The notes under the pieces were generated by a model that saw nothing but the letters and a program-made list of their open reading frames with translations, searched no databases and was not told the DNA's origin. From Gorsachius magnificus (Eukaryota; Chordata; Aves; Pelecaniformes; Ardeidae), in the NCBI GenBank assembly GCA_034008185.1, contig CM067081.1:86758765-86822764 (forward strand): a stretch of DNA of 64,000 nt, read 5' to 3'. A program made the translations under genes and the position numbers. Shown one piece after another: positions 37,901 through 48,133 of the stretch (positions are counted from its first letter, which is position 1; each line of letters starts with the position of its first letter).

Positions 37901-40900
37901 CCTTACATTGGGTAAAATTATGCTACTCCATTTTTTGAAATTTAAGTAGAAAGTAATCACTGATCAATTGGCCTCTTAAGGTAAAAGCCTAAACATCAAG
38001 GCTCCAAAATTTCTGCTTAACACAATAAAATGTTTGGTGCTTGTCTCAATCTACCTTGTATCACAGGATCCAAGCATCAAACAGATACACCTGGGAAAAA
38101 AGGTCAGGTGTGATGCAAGTAAGCACCTTCACTCACAAAGTTTCAGGGTGCAATTTAGAAGAACAAGCTGAACCAGGATTTGTCATCTACTCAAGACAAT
38201 CTTTCTGTAATACAAGGAAACTAGAAGTCATGATTTAGCACAACCAAATACAAATTCAAAGAAAGTTAGAGGGTAATTCCCTCGTGATACCTGCTCCTAT
38301 TTAACATTAGATAAAGCTGTTTGTAAGATATTCTTCACTGGCAAATTACATTTAATTTTTACCTGATAGTCTCTTAAGCCAACCAATATAATATCAGATG
38401 TATTTATCCAAACCTGAAAGAGAAAACATATGTTATATTGCAGGAATTCAACTTCTGTTGCATAACACGAGTCAAACAGCACTTTTAGGTTTACTGAGAG
38501 ACACGAAACATTTCACTACAGCCACCATTTTCACTGTCTAACCAGTAAACTGCAAATATCCAATTTCATATTTTAGCAGCAAAACCAAGGTCATAAATAC
38601 TCAAAGATATATTATTTCACGTGTTATGAAGCTGTTACTAAGGAAAATCAAACTTCTTTGAAGAGTTTCTTTGAAGAGCCAACACAGTGATTAAGTCATT
38701 ACTTCTGAGAAAACAGAAGTAATGCATCAAGCCACCACTCTGTGAACTGAGCTCCAGGATGGCAAAAATGAAAGAAAAATCAGATGAAGGGGGCAATGGA
38801 CAAGCACAGTGAAGAGCACAAGGAAATGAATGGAGTTGTTTCTAGTAACTGACTATGCTAATCAGTCAAACCAAAGCCAGAAGCCTGCAAAACAGGACAC
38901 GCCGATTTAAATGCACAAGATAGTTCTATCCCACATCAGCTTGACTTTTTTGGAGATGAAATACATTTCAGTTGAGACCTCCTTTCTTTTAGACATGAGA
39001 AATAGGTAAGTGATGCTTTCTGTAGTGAGAAATTAATTCTGCAGCATCTAGCATTTGTCTCTGTACATTCTCCATTACCTTTAACAGTTTACTGCAGTGT
39101 ATTGCAGGCAGCTAGCAGGGCTCACACTGGTACCCAGATACGTGCATTCCACTGGTCTCCAAAACCAGACAAGTGGAACCATCCAGAATGAGCACAGCGA
39201 ACCTCTGATTTTGTTGGGAACAGACTATCTGAGAGGACCTTCTCTGTACCATGCATCAACAGAGGTTAGAAAGCTGTTAACATCTGACAAGGGCAAGAGG
39301 GGACATCCATCCCACCATCCAAAGATGGCAAAGTTAAGAATGCAAACACGTTCACCTCGCTTCCCTGAAGGCACAAACTTTTGCAGATCAGCTTTGCACA
39401 AAAGTATTTTGGGAACTGATGAAGTGCACAATGAAACGATGGCATCTGAGGTGCCTGCAGGAAGCTGTAAAAAAACCTTCTGAAACCACCCTTATTGAAC
39501 CTTATTCTCAGATAAGTCACCCACTGAGAAGATGGTAATTAGTCTGATCTGGGGAGGAACTCAGTAAGTGGGGTATCAAACCCTGATTCTTCCTGGTTTT
39601 GGGAAACAGCATACAAAAAAAGTGTCTTTCAACAACCCTCTTACACCTTTATTTTCTTGTGTTGGGTGTCCATCTTCATGTCAATAGAAGTTCTCCTGCC
39701 AAGATAAGTACTGATCTAGTCCCAGATATACCATGCTGATCTTCCAAATAGTCATGAAGTTCCCCACATGCAGTTAGGGAGCTTTTAATATTTCATATAC
39801 ATGTAAGTTTCTAGAATATGAAAAATTAGTATTTCATAAGCAGCCAAAAGAAATCTCCCCCGAAATATACACATCCAAAGGCAGCCTTTCAACTACCAGC
39901 TTCACTCAAAAGTCAAAGACTCTCTCTTTTTGTGCCGGCAATAAAAAACAGAAAAACAAACTAGTTTACAATCAAAAAAGTAGTTTAAGTTATTAACTAC
40001 AGCAGAAATACTAACTTTTGTAACAAACTACATATGTAAATTTTTTACAGTTACATATCATGCATAATGCCACTGTTCTCTATTGCAATGCTTCAGAATT
40101 ACCTTTTTTCTTAGTTTCCCTCTAATATGACATAACCTCTTCACACCATCAAAACATAATGCCTCCAGTCTTCCATTGCCTAACATCTTGATCACCTGGG
40201 CATATTCTGAAAGAGATGGTAACATACAGCAAAACTTCTAAACAGACACAGCTTCATGAAACAACCAGTAACTTTTGCCACCATAACCAAAATTTGCTGC
40301 AACATTTTATCAAGCATGAACAGCTAGCTGAGAGAAGCTTTGATCAGCCACATGGGCTGCTGAATGTATCACAGGTTTTGCATCATTGTTGATATTAACA
40401 TTTTCAAACACTGCTCATTCTTGGTTGTATCCACGCTTTTGTTCCCTCTTGAAATGCTTACTGCAGGTAATTCTTAGGGCTATCAAGTCACACTCAAGAG
40501 TTTTAAAGTCTATGACAGCATCACAGCACCTGTCCTAACGGACAAAATCTCATGCTATCATTGAGGGAAGAGGAGAAGGCAGCACATCCTGTATACCCAC
40601 CCCACTGATACTCCAAATCACTTCTGCAGAGCCTCTGGGGAAAAAAAAGTGCTGTTCTTGAAAGGACACGTTCTGTTATTCTCAGAAACTGTCTGAAAGG
40701 CAAGTACCAGGCTTCAGCTGAAAACTATGAAGCTTCTCTCCAATACCCACCCTCAATCTTCCACCTTGCATTTGATCTCCTTCCCTCACCGAGTTCCAGG
40801 CATCACTACCGAAGTACTTCACACTATTAAAGTTTGCAGCATAATGTATTACCATTTAACTAAAAAGAATAAAGCTTATAAGAATTACAACATTATTATT

Positions 40901-43179
40901 ATAAAGCTTGTAAGAATTACAGTATTATCTGACTGCCCATACTTGCCAGGATAAAAAAAATTCTCAATTAGCCGGAGCTGTATTTCAATAGTCTAAAATC
41001 TTTCCTTAGCACAAACTAAATAGTCCAACAAACCACATGAGAGTATTAATAACTGAGAATAATTTCATTGCTGCTAATGGCTTAGATGGGCATATTCTTT
41101 GCTGGGTAAAAAGCTGGTTGGATGGCCGGGCTCAAAGGGTGGTGGTGAACGGAGTTAAATCCAATTGGTGGCTGGTCACAAGTGGTGTTTCCCAGGGCCC
41201 AGTACTGGGGTCAGTTCTGTTTAATATTTTAGTGATCTGGATGAGGGGATTGAGTGCACCCTTAGTAAGATTGCAGATGATGCTAAGCTGGATGTGAGTG
41301 TTGATCTGCTCGAGGGGAGGAGGGCTCTGCAGAGGGACCTGGACAGGCTGGATCGATGGGCCGAGGCCAACCGTATGAGGTTCAACAAGGCCAAGTGCCG
41401 GGTCCTGCACTTGGGTCACAACAACCCCATGCAGCGCTACAGGCTTGGCGAAGAGTGGCTGGAAAAGGACCTGGAGGTGTTGATCGACAGCCGACTGCAT
41501 ATGAGCTAGCAGTGTGGCCAGGTAGCCAAGAAGGCCAATGGCATCCTGGCTTGTAACAGGAACAGTATGGCCAGCAGGACTAGAGAATTGATTGTCCCCC
41601 CTGTACTAGGCACTGGTGAGGCCCCACCTTGAATACTGTGTTCAGGTTTGGGCCCCTCACTACAGGGAAGATGCTGCGCTGCTGGAGCGTGTCCAGAGAA
41701 GGGCAACAAAGCTGGTGAGGGGTCTGGAGCACAAGGCTTCTGAGGAGCAGCTGAGGGAACTGGGGTTGTTTAGCCTGGAGAAGAGGAGGCTGAGGGGACA
41801 CCTTCTCACCCTCTACAACTGCCTGAAAGGAGGCTGTAGTGAGGTGGGTGTTGGTCTCTTCTCCCAGGCAAGTGGCAATGGCCTCAGGTTGCATCAGGGA
41901 AGGTTTCGATTGGGTATTAGGAGAAATTTCTTCATGGAAAGGGTTGTCAAGCATTGGAACAGGCTGCCCAGGGAAGTGGTTGAGTCCCCATCCCTGGAGG
42001 TATTTAAAAGAATGGTAGACTAGGTGCTTAGGGCCATGGTTTAGTGGTGGACATGGCAGTGTTAGGTTAATAGTTGGACTCGCATTAGGTTAATGGTTGG
42101 ACTCGATCTTAAAGGTCTTTTCCAACCTAAACAATTCCATGATTCTACGATTAAGTAGATTTTACTTGGGACCTGAAAGGATTTTAAGTTTTATAGGTGC
42201 ATCAAAATCAACACCTTTTTTGCTTAAAACTGTCACAGAATAACAGAAAGAGCTTAAAAAATAATTTCAGTGGTCACTTCTTTTATGGTGATTTAAGTCA
42301 GTACTACTTCTGTATTTCTAACAAAGCAACTGATTAACTGGTCACTAAGCAAGTACTCGCATATATGTGAGCAACCACAAGAGCATGACACACAAGAAAG
42401 GATAAGCCAAAAGGGAGGGGAGCTCACTGTCACCAAAACACAGGGGACAGGGGAATCCTAGTCATCACCCCCCAGCTGAACACACCTGTGGCTTACTGTA
42501 CCTGACAACAACCAAGTAAGGACCTTGCCTATTGCTCCTGTTTTACTAATTGTTAGACATCCCAACCCCGGAGCCAATTCAACCAAACCATCAGGGGACA
42601 GTGGAAGAACAGTGAGATGTCCTGTTCTGCCAGGTCAGTAACTCTGGGAGCTCATTAAAGGATCCAAGAAATGTTACAGTCAGTATAAAACCAAAAGTGG
42701 GACTGTGCATCCAAGAGACAACAAAACAGCTACTGGGAACACTGAACTACCTCAACTAAGCCAGCTGCTTACAGACCCTCCCACAGAGCAACGTGAGGGA
42801 TTTCTAGGGAATGTGTACATACACACTGCATCACAATAAGGTCAAGGAGAGGCAAGCTTCATTCTGAAGCGGTGAAGCTATTTAAAATTTCCCTTTTACT
42901 AATGTCTTCCTCCTACACTCAATGCGTCATTTAGAATTCAAATACAACCCCAACAAGAATACCTCCCTTTATTCCACAATAGCTTTGTATTTCTCAGACA
43001 TCCAGATGTTTTTTTTCTGTATCAACATCCAATGTACGTCACTTACAATATGACTGAAAACAATGGCACTGCCATGCTATAGTTAAAAAACTCACCTTGC
43101 CCGTCTTCCTTGAACACGAGTTCTCTTTTTTCTGATTCGTTCTCATTCTTACCTCGTCGCCTATTTTTACCTCCTTTGC
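34965..43179 (-). CDS. EIF1AX: Eukaryotic translation initiation factor 1A (gene level, exons 2-7; exon 1 not found)
   Basis: eIF1A binds the A site of the 40S subunit with eIF1 and promotes scanning and start-codon selection; its C-terminal tail contacts eIF5B. Six minus-strand exons join without frame errors: 43179-43096, 40206-40103, 38413-38363, 37429-37348, 37240-37149 and 34970-34965. Together they give residues 6-144 of a 144-residue protein: a basic N-terminal tail ([11 protein letters not shown]), the OB fold (about 22-96) and an acidic tail ending DDDEDIDDI. Every intron has GT-AG ends, and phases match the seven-exon vertebrate gene as I know it. Residue 50 is Leu; from memory, human EIF1AX has Met and EIF1AY Leu there. 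The coding start (M-P-K-N-K-G, about 16 nt) is not visible between 43180 and 45600, so this model is 5' incomplete. Identity is certain from sequence. X versus another eIF1A paralog is assigned from the multi-exon structure and the RPS6KA3 neighbour. Confidence 0.96.
34971..37148 (-). other. EIF1AX: EIF1AX intron 6
   Basis: This 2.2-kb GT-AG intron separates the codons for Asp143 and Ile144. It contains a (CA)n(TA)n tract at about 36763-36782 and otherwise unique AT-rich sequence. Confidence 0.9.
37149..37240 (-). CDS. EIF1AX: EIF1AX coding exon 6 (acidic tail)
   Basis: This 92-nt exon encodes the rest of Ala113 and residues 114-143, [18 protein letters not shown] followed by [12 protein letters not shown]. 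The acceptor is TTTTAG. The donor GAT|GTAAGT lies right after the codon for Asp143, so the exon stops one residue short of the protein end. Confidence 0.97.
37348..37429 (-). CDS. EIF1AX: EIF1AX coding exon 5
   Basis: This 82-nt exon encodes residues 86-112 ([18 protein letters not shown], then KAYGELPEH) plus the first base of Ala113. The acceptor is CCTTAG and the donor is ATG|GTAAGA. The following intron (37347-37241) is only 107 nt. Confidence 0.97.
37430..38362 (-). other. EIF1AX: EIF1AX intron 4
   Basis: A 0.93-kb GT-AG intron of plain AT-rich sequence. Confidence 0.9.
38363..38413 (-). CDS. EIF1AX: EIF1AX coding exon 4
   Basis: This 51-nt exon encodes exactly 17 codons, residues 69-85 ([17 protein letters not shown]), the central strands of the OB fold. 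The acceptor is TTTCAG and the donor is CAG|GTAAAA. It is in phase 0 on both sides, so skipping it would keep the frame but remove part of the fold. Confidence 0.97.
38414..40102 (-). other. EIF1AX: EIF1AX intron 3
   Basis: A 1.7-kb GT-AG intron. It includes a 10-bp perfect stem with an 8-nt loop at 38697-38724. No transposon is recognised. Confidence 0.85.
40103..40206 (-). CDS. EIF1AX: EIF1AX coding exon 3
   Basis: This 104-nt exon encodes residues 35-68 ([18 protein letters not shown] through GKLRKK), the first half of the OB fold. The acceptor is TTTCAG and the donor is AAG|GTAATT. The codon at residue 50 is TTA (Leu). Confidence 0.97.
40207..43095 (-). other. EIF1AX: EIF1AX intron 2
   Basis: A 2.9-kb GT-AG intron. 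It carries a CR1 inserted antisense to the gene (41070-42152) and a short tandem duplication near 40871-40930. Confidence 0.9.
41070..42152 (+). mobile_element. CR1 LINE (copy 8) in EIF1AX intron 2, antisense to the gene
   Basis: It begins in the RT thumb-side region ([20 protein letters not shown]), passes a decayed KIADDAK motif C and ends TTTTCCAACCTAAACAATTC with an ATTCTACG-like tail. Several frameshifts and an internal stop break ORF2. The 3' UTR carries a small tandem duplication of TTAGGTTAATxGTTGGACTCG at about 42061-42105. Confidence 0.93.
43096..43179 (-). CDS. EIF1AX: EIF1AX coding exon 2
   Basis: This 84-nt exon encodes the second part of Gly6 through the first base of Glu34. 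It includes the basic tail (KNRRRGK, then [17 protein letters not shown]). The acceptor is TTTAG after a T/C-rich tract and the donor is G|GTGAGT. It enters in phase 1 and leaves in phase 1. This tail contacts mRNA and the 40S decoding centre, and it is the segment mutated in human uveal melanoma. Confidence 0.97.
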
Positions 43180-43277
43180 CTAAATTAAAAGGGGGGGTGA
43201 AAGAGCATACGTTAGTATCTGTGAATACACTGAATGAAACAGACTTATGGGGATTTCTGTGCTTCTTCTTGAGTACC

Positions 43278-43840
43278 TGTCATGGTTTAACCCAGCAGGC
43301 AGCTAAACCCCTCACAGCTGTTTGCTCCTAACCTCCCCCCTTCCCCCCCCAGTGGGATGGGGAGATAATTAGAAAAAAGGTAAAACTCACGGCTTGAGAT
43401 AAAGACAATTTAATAGCACAGAAAAGGAAGGGAAACTAGTAAGAATGGTAAAAGAAAATACAAAACAAGTGATGCACAATGCCATTGCTCACCACCCACT
43501 CACCGATGCCCAGCCAGTTCCCGAGCACCATCTGCAACCCCCTGGCCAACTCCCCCCAGTTTTTTGTTCAGCATGATGTCATATGGCATGGAATATCCCT
43601 TTGGCCAGTTTGGCTCAGCTGTCCTGGCTGTGCCCCCTCGCAGCTTCTTGTGTACCTCCAGCCTCCTCACTGTCAGGGCAGTACAAGAAGCTGAGAAGTC
43701 CTTGATGTTCTGTAAGCACTACTTAGCAACAACTAAAATACTGGTGTATTATCAAAATTGTTCTCATCCTAAATCCAAAACACAGCCCTATGCCAGCTAC
43801 TAGGAAGAAAATTCATTCTATCCCAGCTGAAACTAGGACA
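43278..43840 (-). mobile_element. Solo ERV LTR (minus orientation) in EIF1AX intron 1
   Basis: Ends TGTCATGGTTTAACCC and GAAACTAGGACA. On the minus strand it shows a CTATTAAATTGTCTTTATC polyadenylation region and a decayed CRE (TGACATCA) near a CATGCTG stretch, matching the architecture of the LTRs at 13.7 and 15.5 kb. It lies about 100 bp upstream of exon 2, in the same orientation as EIF1AX. Confidence 0.85.
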
Positions 43841-44299
43841 GTATTCCTATGCAGATCTAGATTGTTTGCTTACTTTTATCATTTTTAAGTCTAAATTTTT
43901 AACTGAGTTGTAACACAGTAATTAAAAGATTAGAGCCTCTGCTATTTAAAGTGTGCTGGTTGGTTGCTCTGGAGTGACAGTAACCTTCAACGATTTGCAC
44001 AAGATGGCCATTTTCAGTTTTCGTGACTGCTGCTACTAAATATCTCGCAAACGACGGTGGGATAACCCGATGCACGTTACCGCCAAAGAACAGAAGAATA
44101 ACTGGAGGGGTTATGGTAGTGCTGAAATCCCTGAAAGACTCAGAGGAAAGCTTACGCTCCAGCTGCAGATGCCCTTTTTAAAAGGCACACACGTGGCAAC
44201 AGGAGTAGATGCTCCTCATGAAGAGGCAGAAAAGCGGCTCCTACTTCCCTCCCCTCTTGAAAAGCTGCTCTTCCCTTCCTCTCTTTTTCCTCCTTTCCC

Positions 44300-45480
44300 T
44301 TTCAGCAGCGGGGTGGGGGGAAAAGGCAGAAGCCGCGCTCCCGAGCGAGTGCGCGGAGGGGCACGCACACCCGGCCGCTTCCCCGGCGGCCGCCCCCCCC
44401 CCCCGCCCCCCCGCCCGGGCCGGCCCCACGGCCCCGCACGCCGCTGGGCCGAGCACCCGGGGCCAGGCCGGGACCCGCGCCCGAGGGGCCGGGAGTGGGG
44501 GGGGGCCCCCCAGGGGCCCCCCGCGGCGGGGTGGCCGGGAGGGCTCCTCCCCCCCCGCCCCGCCCCACGGGAGGCGGCGGCGGGCGAGGGGGCGTCCCCG
44601 GGCCTCCCCAGCGCGGCCGCGCCCGGGCCCGGCCTCCTCGCTACGGCGAAGGGACGGGCCGCCGCGGAAGGCCCGGCGGCTCGGGCCGGGCGCTCCGCCG
44701 CGGAGGGGCTGCGGGCAGGGGCGGGGGTTGGGGCTTCACGCGGCTGCCGCGAGGCGGTGGCGGGCGGCGGCTCCGGGCGGGATCGGCGGCGGCTCCTCGC
44801 GCGGCGGGGCCGGGGCCGGGGCTGGGGCTGGGGCTGCGGCTGACTCGTGCGTTGCGGCCGGTGGCGCCGATCCGGCCTACAGCGCCCCCTGCCGCGCGGG
44901 CGGGCCGCCGGCCGGCAGCGCCGCCTCTGCGCATGCGCCTAGCGCTCACCCGGCGCCCGCTCTCGGCGGCGTAGCCATGTTAGGGCGGGTCACAACTCAA
45001 TGGGCGTCGTGATCGGCGGGCGCCGCGCGATTGGCCAGGGCTCCGCGCCGGGCGGGCAGCGGCGGCCAATCAGGGGCTGCAGGAGGCGGCTGTCGGCGGG
45101 CTCGGGCAGCGCGCCCGGCGGTGTCGCGCAAACGCGCCGCCCGAACGTGGCCACAGAGTTTCGGGGTTTTTTTGTGTTTTTTTTAATTTTATTTTTTTTA
45201 CGTCGCCGACACTGAAGAACGGTGCCTGCGGGCACCCTGCTATCCCCCCCCCCCGGGCCCGCTCCCCACGCCTGCAGCCGCCGCGCCCCGTCCCCGCTCC
45301 GGGCGGGGGGCCCAGCACGGCGGCGGGGGGTCGGCAGCTCGCCGGGGTTGCCAGGGCTCCCTGTGGTGGATTTCAAGGAACAGAGGGCGGTCTCGCACCC
45401 CTGCCCGGAGCAGCGGGCAGCGCGCACCCACCGCGCCCGCGGGAACCGCGCAGCTCTCGGGGGAGGGGAAAAGCGTTGTT
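44300..45480. promoter_or_regulatory. EIF1AX: CpG island and promoter region of EIF1AX
   Basis: This block is very GC- and CpG-rich and lies upstream of EIF1AX exon 2. It holds an inverted CCAAT box (ATTGG on plus, 45030-45034, reading CCAAT toward EIF1AX) and a second CCAAT on plus (45066-45070). A start site near 44930-44970 on the minus strand would suit the first box. Opposed CCAAT boxes also allow divergent transcription, but I see no coding exon to the right. Long C and G homopolymers (for example about 44393-44415 and 45245-45254) make this stretch prone to assembly error. Confidence 0.75.
44805..44836 (+). repeat. (GGGGCC/GGGGCT)n tract in the EIF1AX CpG island
   Basis: Five or more G4 runs with CC or CT spacers on the plus strand, which is the template strand for EIF1AX. 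It is prone to G-quadruplex formation. Confidence 0.8.
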
Positions 45481-46444
45481 AGGGACCGAAGCGATAAACG
45501 GTTACAGGCGAACGCGGGCAAGGCTGCAGCGGGGCAAGATGGTATCGTCAGGCTCCCGTCTTACATCGACCCCAGTCCCCGCCGCCCCCGCCCCCCCCCG
45601 GGCCTCTCGAGGCTACCCCGTTTACTCGAAAATTCGTTTAAAAAAGTTTTTAGAGGGGCCAGGATGAAGCCTTGTGCAGGCACGGGGCTGCACCAGTGCG
45701 CATCTCGGAGCCGAGGTGTGAATTTAGGTGCCTGCTCCCCTCGCCCTCAGTTCCTGTCCTGCTTTGTTCCACCTGTTGCCAAACCTTTCTTCCTGTCCTC
45801 TTTACACCTTGCTTTCTCAGCTTTTCTTTTTCTTTCTTAGCGAGACACCTGGCTACATTCCTCGTACATTATCCCAACTACTGGAATTTGATGTAGACTG
45901 TGCGAGCTTACAGAAGTCTTCCGCCTTTCCCAGGCTGCAAGGCTAAGAAGAACTGCCCTTGGAAGCGCCCAAGTTGTGCGAGCTGCTGAAGCGTGTGGGC
46001 GTGCTGTTTATGGAGCATTCGCACATAGATTCTCATTTTTTAAATGGTTAAAGGTTTATTAATTGTCAAATGCGCCTCTGTTTTCAATGTCCAGAGCAGT
46101 GCAGGCCTTGCAAGTATCGTTTAGCAGCCTCCCTTTAAGTTGTACCTTACAGTCAACTGGAGTCTTTACAGGGTATTAAAATACCGTATTCTTGTGCTTT
46201 GGACTTGCTGTGTCATACATCGGGTCTATAGCATCTCCTGAACACAAGGGGTTTTCCTTCGGCTCCCTGTTCACCTTACCAACAGTGAGCTGACTGAATA
46301 TGCTGCAATACAGCGACGTTGTCGCAGACGAACACTTACTAAAGCCTTCTGGTTGGAAACGCACGCTTGCAGAAGTAGTTAAAGCGTTAGCGATGGACAA
46401 ACAACAACTTTTATAACTGGGCAGAACAAATGATTAACCAAGAG
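45481..46444. other. Spacer between RPS6KA3 3' end and EIF1AX promoter
   Basis: The edge of the CpG island grades into ordinary AT-rich sequence. The only item I can support is a minus-strand AATAAA at 46060-46055, a possible distal RPS6KA3 end. Confidence 0.5.
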
Positions 46445-47363
46445 AGCACTTTAAGATGTTCGAAAGTTTATTCATAGTAGAAATTTCAATTTCTTTTGAA
46501 GACTACAAAACCTGCCATGAGACAGGAATACAAGCAATTGATATCTTTCCAGAACTGTTCATAGTTACATCTGGAACAGTTCTAATTACACATTAATAGC
46601 ATGATTGGAACACTTCCTAGATCAGACTCTGAATAAAACAATCATTTAAAGTATTCGGTACAATTTTTTTTTTTTTTTTACTAGCATTTCAGTTCTATGA
46701 CAGCAGTGCCAAGCATCTACCAGATGCTATCGTAACGGTCTAGAACAAGGTACAATACCACCGATTTCCTGGAACAGTACCTTAGACTCACTTACATGCC
46801 ATGCTGAGAAAACTAGTATAAAGTACGATTGTATAGAATTGTAGAAAAATATTTTATCTGTGATTTTGTAATTTTTTTTTTTAAAAAACATTTTAAGTAG
46901 ACTTCCCCCCTCCCCCACTAGGTTGCAAAATAATTACATCCCCCATAAGTACACCTTCCCTTTGATTAGGTCAAGAGTATCAAGATAAAGCTAACCATTT
47001 ACATAATTTTCGTAAGTGAAAATTCATCTTTTAACCGCTGCTGCTTACTAAGGACCAGCACACTTTGAATCCTTTCCTTCCAATAATAGAAAAGCACAGC
47101 TTTAGTTGGTACACCACACTTACAAAAGCAAAACACACACAAAAAAATCCCAGACACGTAAATCTATTTTCTTCTGCCCTTGTCTCTTTAGAAAAAAGTT
47201 TTAAATAGTCTCTTGAAAAACTCCTTAGAAGTTTCACTCAACCTTATAGTGATTATGAATAAAGAACTTTGCCCTTACTGGATATAGTTGGCATTTAATG
47301 AGTATTGCAGCTATGCTCTTCCCTCTGTTCTCTCACGCTTTCGAGCACAGTAAGTGGTAATTT

Positions 47364-47389
47364 CACACACACACACACACACACACACA
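47364..47389. repeat. (CA)n microsatellite
   Basis: About thirteen CA units within the inferred RPS6KA3 3' UTR. Confidence 0.9.
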
Positions 47390-48101
47390 AAAACCCCACC
47401 CATGGCCTACATATAGAAAATTCACCTGTATCCGCAGTTCTCCTTTTTTTATCCTCTATGACTCTCTATCCTTGAGTCACTTGCTACGCTTTGCAGACCA
47501 GGAAGCAGTCCAGCAATGAATTTACACAGCGTGTCACATATACTCACATTCTAATAGGAAGGTGCTGGGATTCAAAGAAGCATTATGTGGATTTCTTTAT
47601 AGCTTCTAACAACCGCAGCTACAAAAACATAAAAATAAAATGTGAATGTGGATCCAAAACAGGAGGTAAGGTACATAAGCCCCTGCCAGTCTAGCCTGTA
47701 AAATACACCTCTGTGCCAACAGGCCCTTTACACCGTGGTAGCTCTTTATACCTTGGTTTAGAAAGTATCTGAAAAATAGAGTGCATCTGGACTTAGCGTG
47801 TGCTAAACTGCCCTGTTTTATTAGCATTTAAAATGTTCATCCTGTGTTGCTATGTACATGACATAGTAGCAACATCTGTAAGGTCTGGCCTAAATTAACA
47901 GCTTATTTGAAAAAGTAGCTACATAAAATGTAGGTGTTAGCTTTGCTTCATCGTTTCCCTAATGACCAGTGAGCCTGACGGCCACAAAATATGGCTCAAA
48001 TAATAAAAAGTACTTTCGGTAATTTTATTTTAATGTAGATGTTGCCAACAGTGAAGCAGCTTAACACTTCCTCCTTTTGGTCTGTTCTTTGCCAGGTACC
48101 T

Positions 48102-48102
48102 C

Positions 48103-48133
<31 letters not shown>
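48102..48133. repeat. Compound (TA)n(CA)n microsatellite
   Basis: A run of TA units passes into CA units inside the inferred RPS6KA3 3' UTR. As RNA from the minus strand it would read (UG)n(UA)n. Confidence 0.9.

Noticed and set aside
43278..43840. Target-site duplication for this LTR (GTACC versus GTATT)
   Set aside because: Only three of five bases agree; not enough to claim.
44070..45012. Several 150-267 codon open frames in the EIF1AX CpG island
   Set aside because: Low-complexity Arg/Pro/Gly/Ala translations in all frames, explained by GC content and homopolymers.
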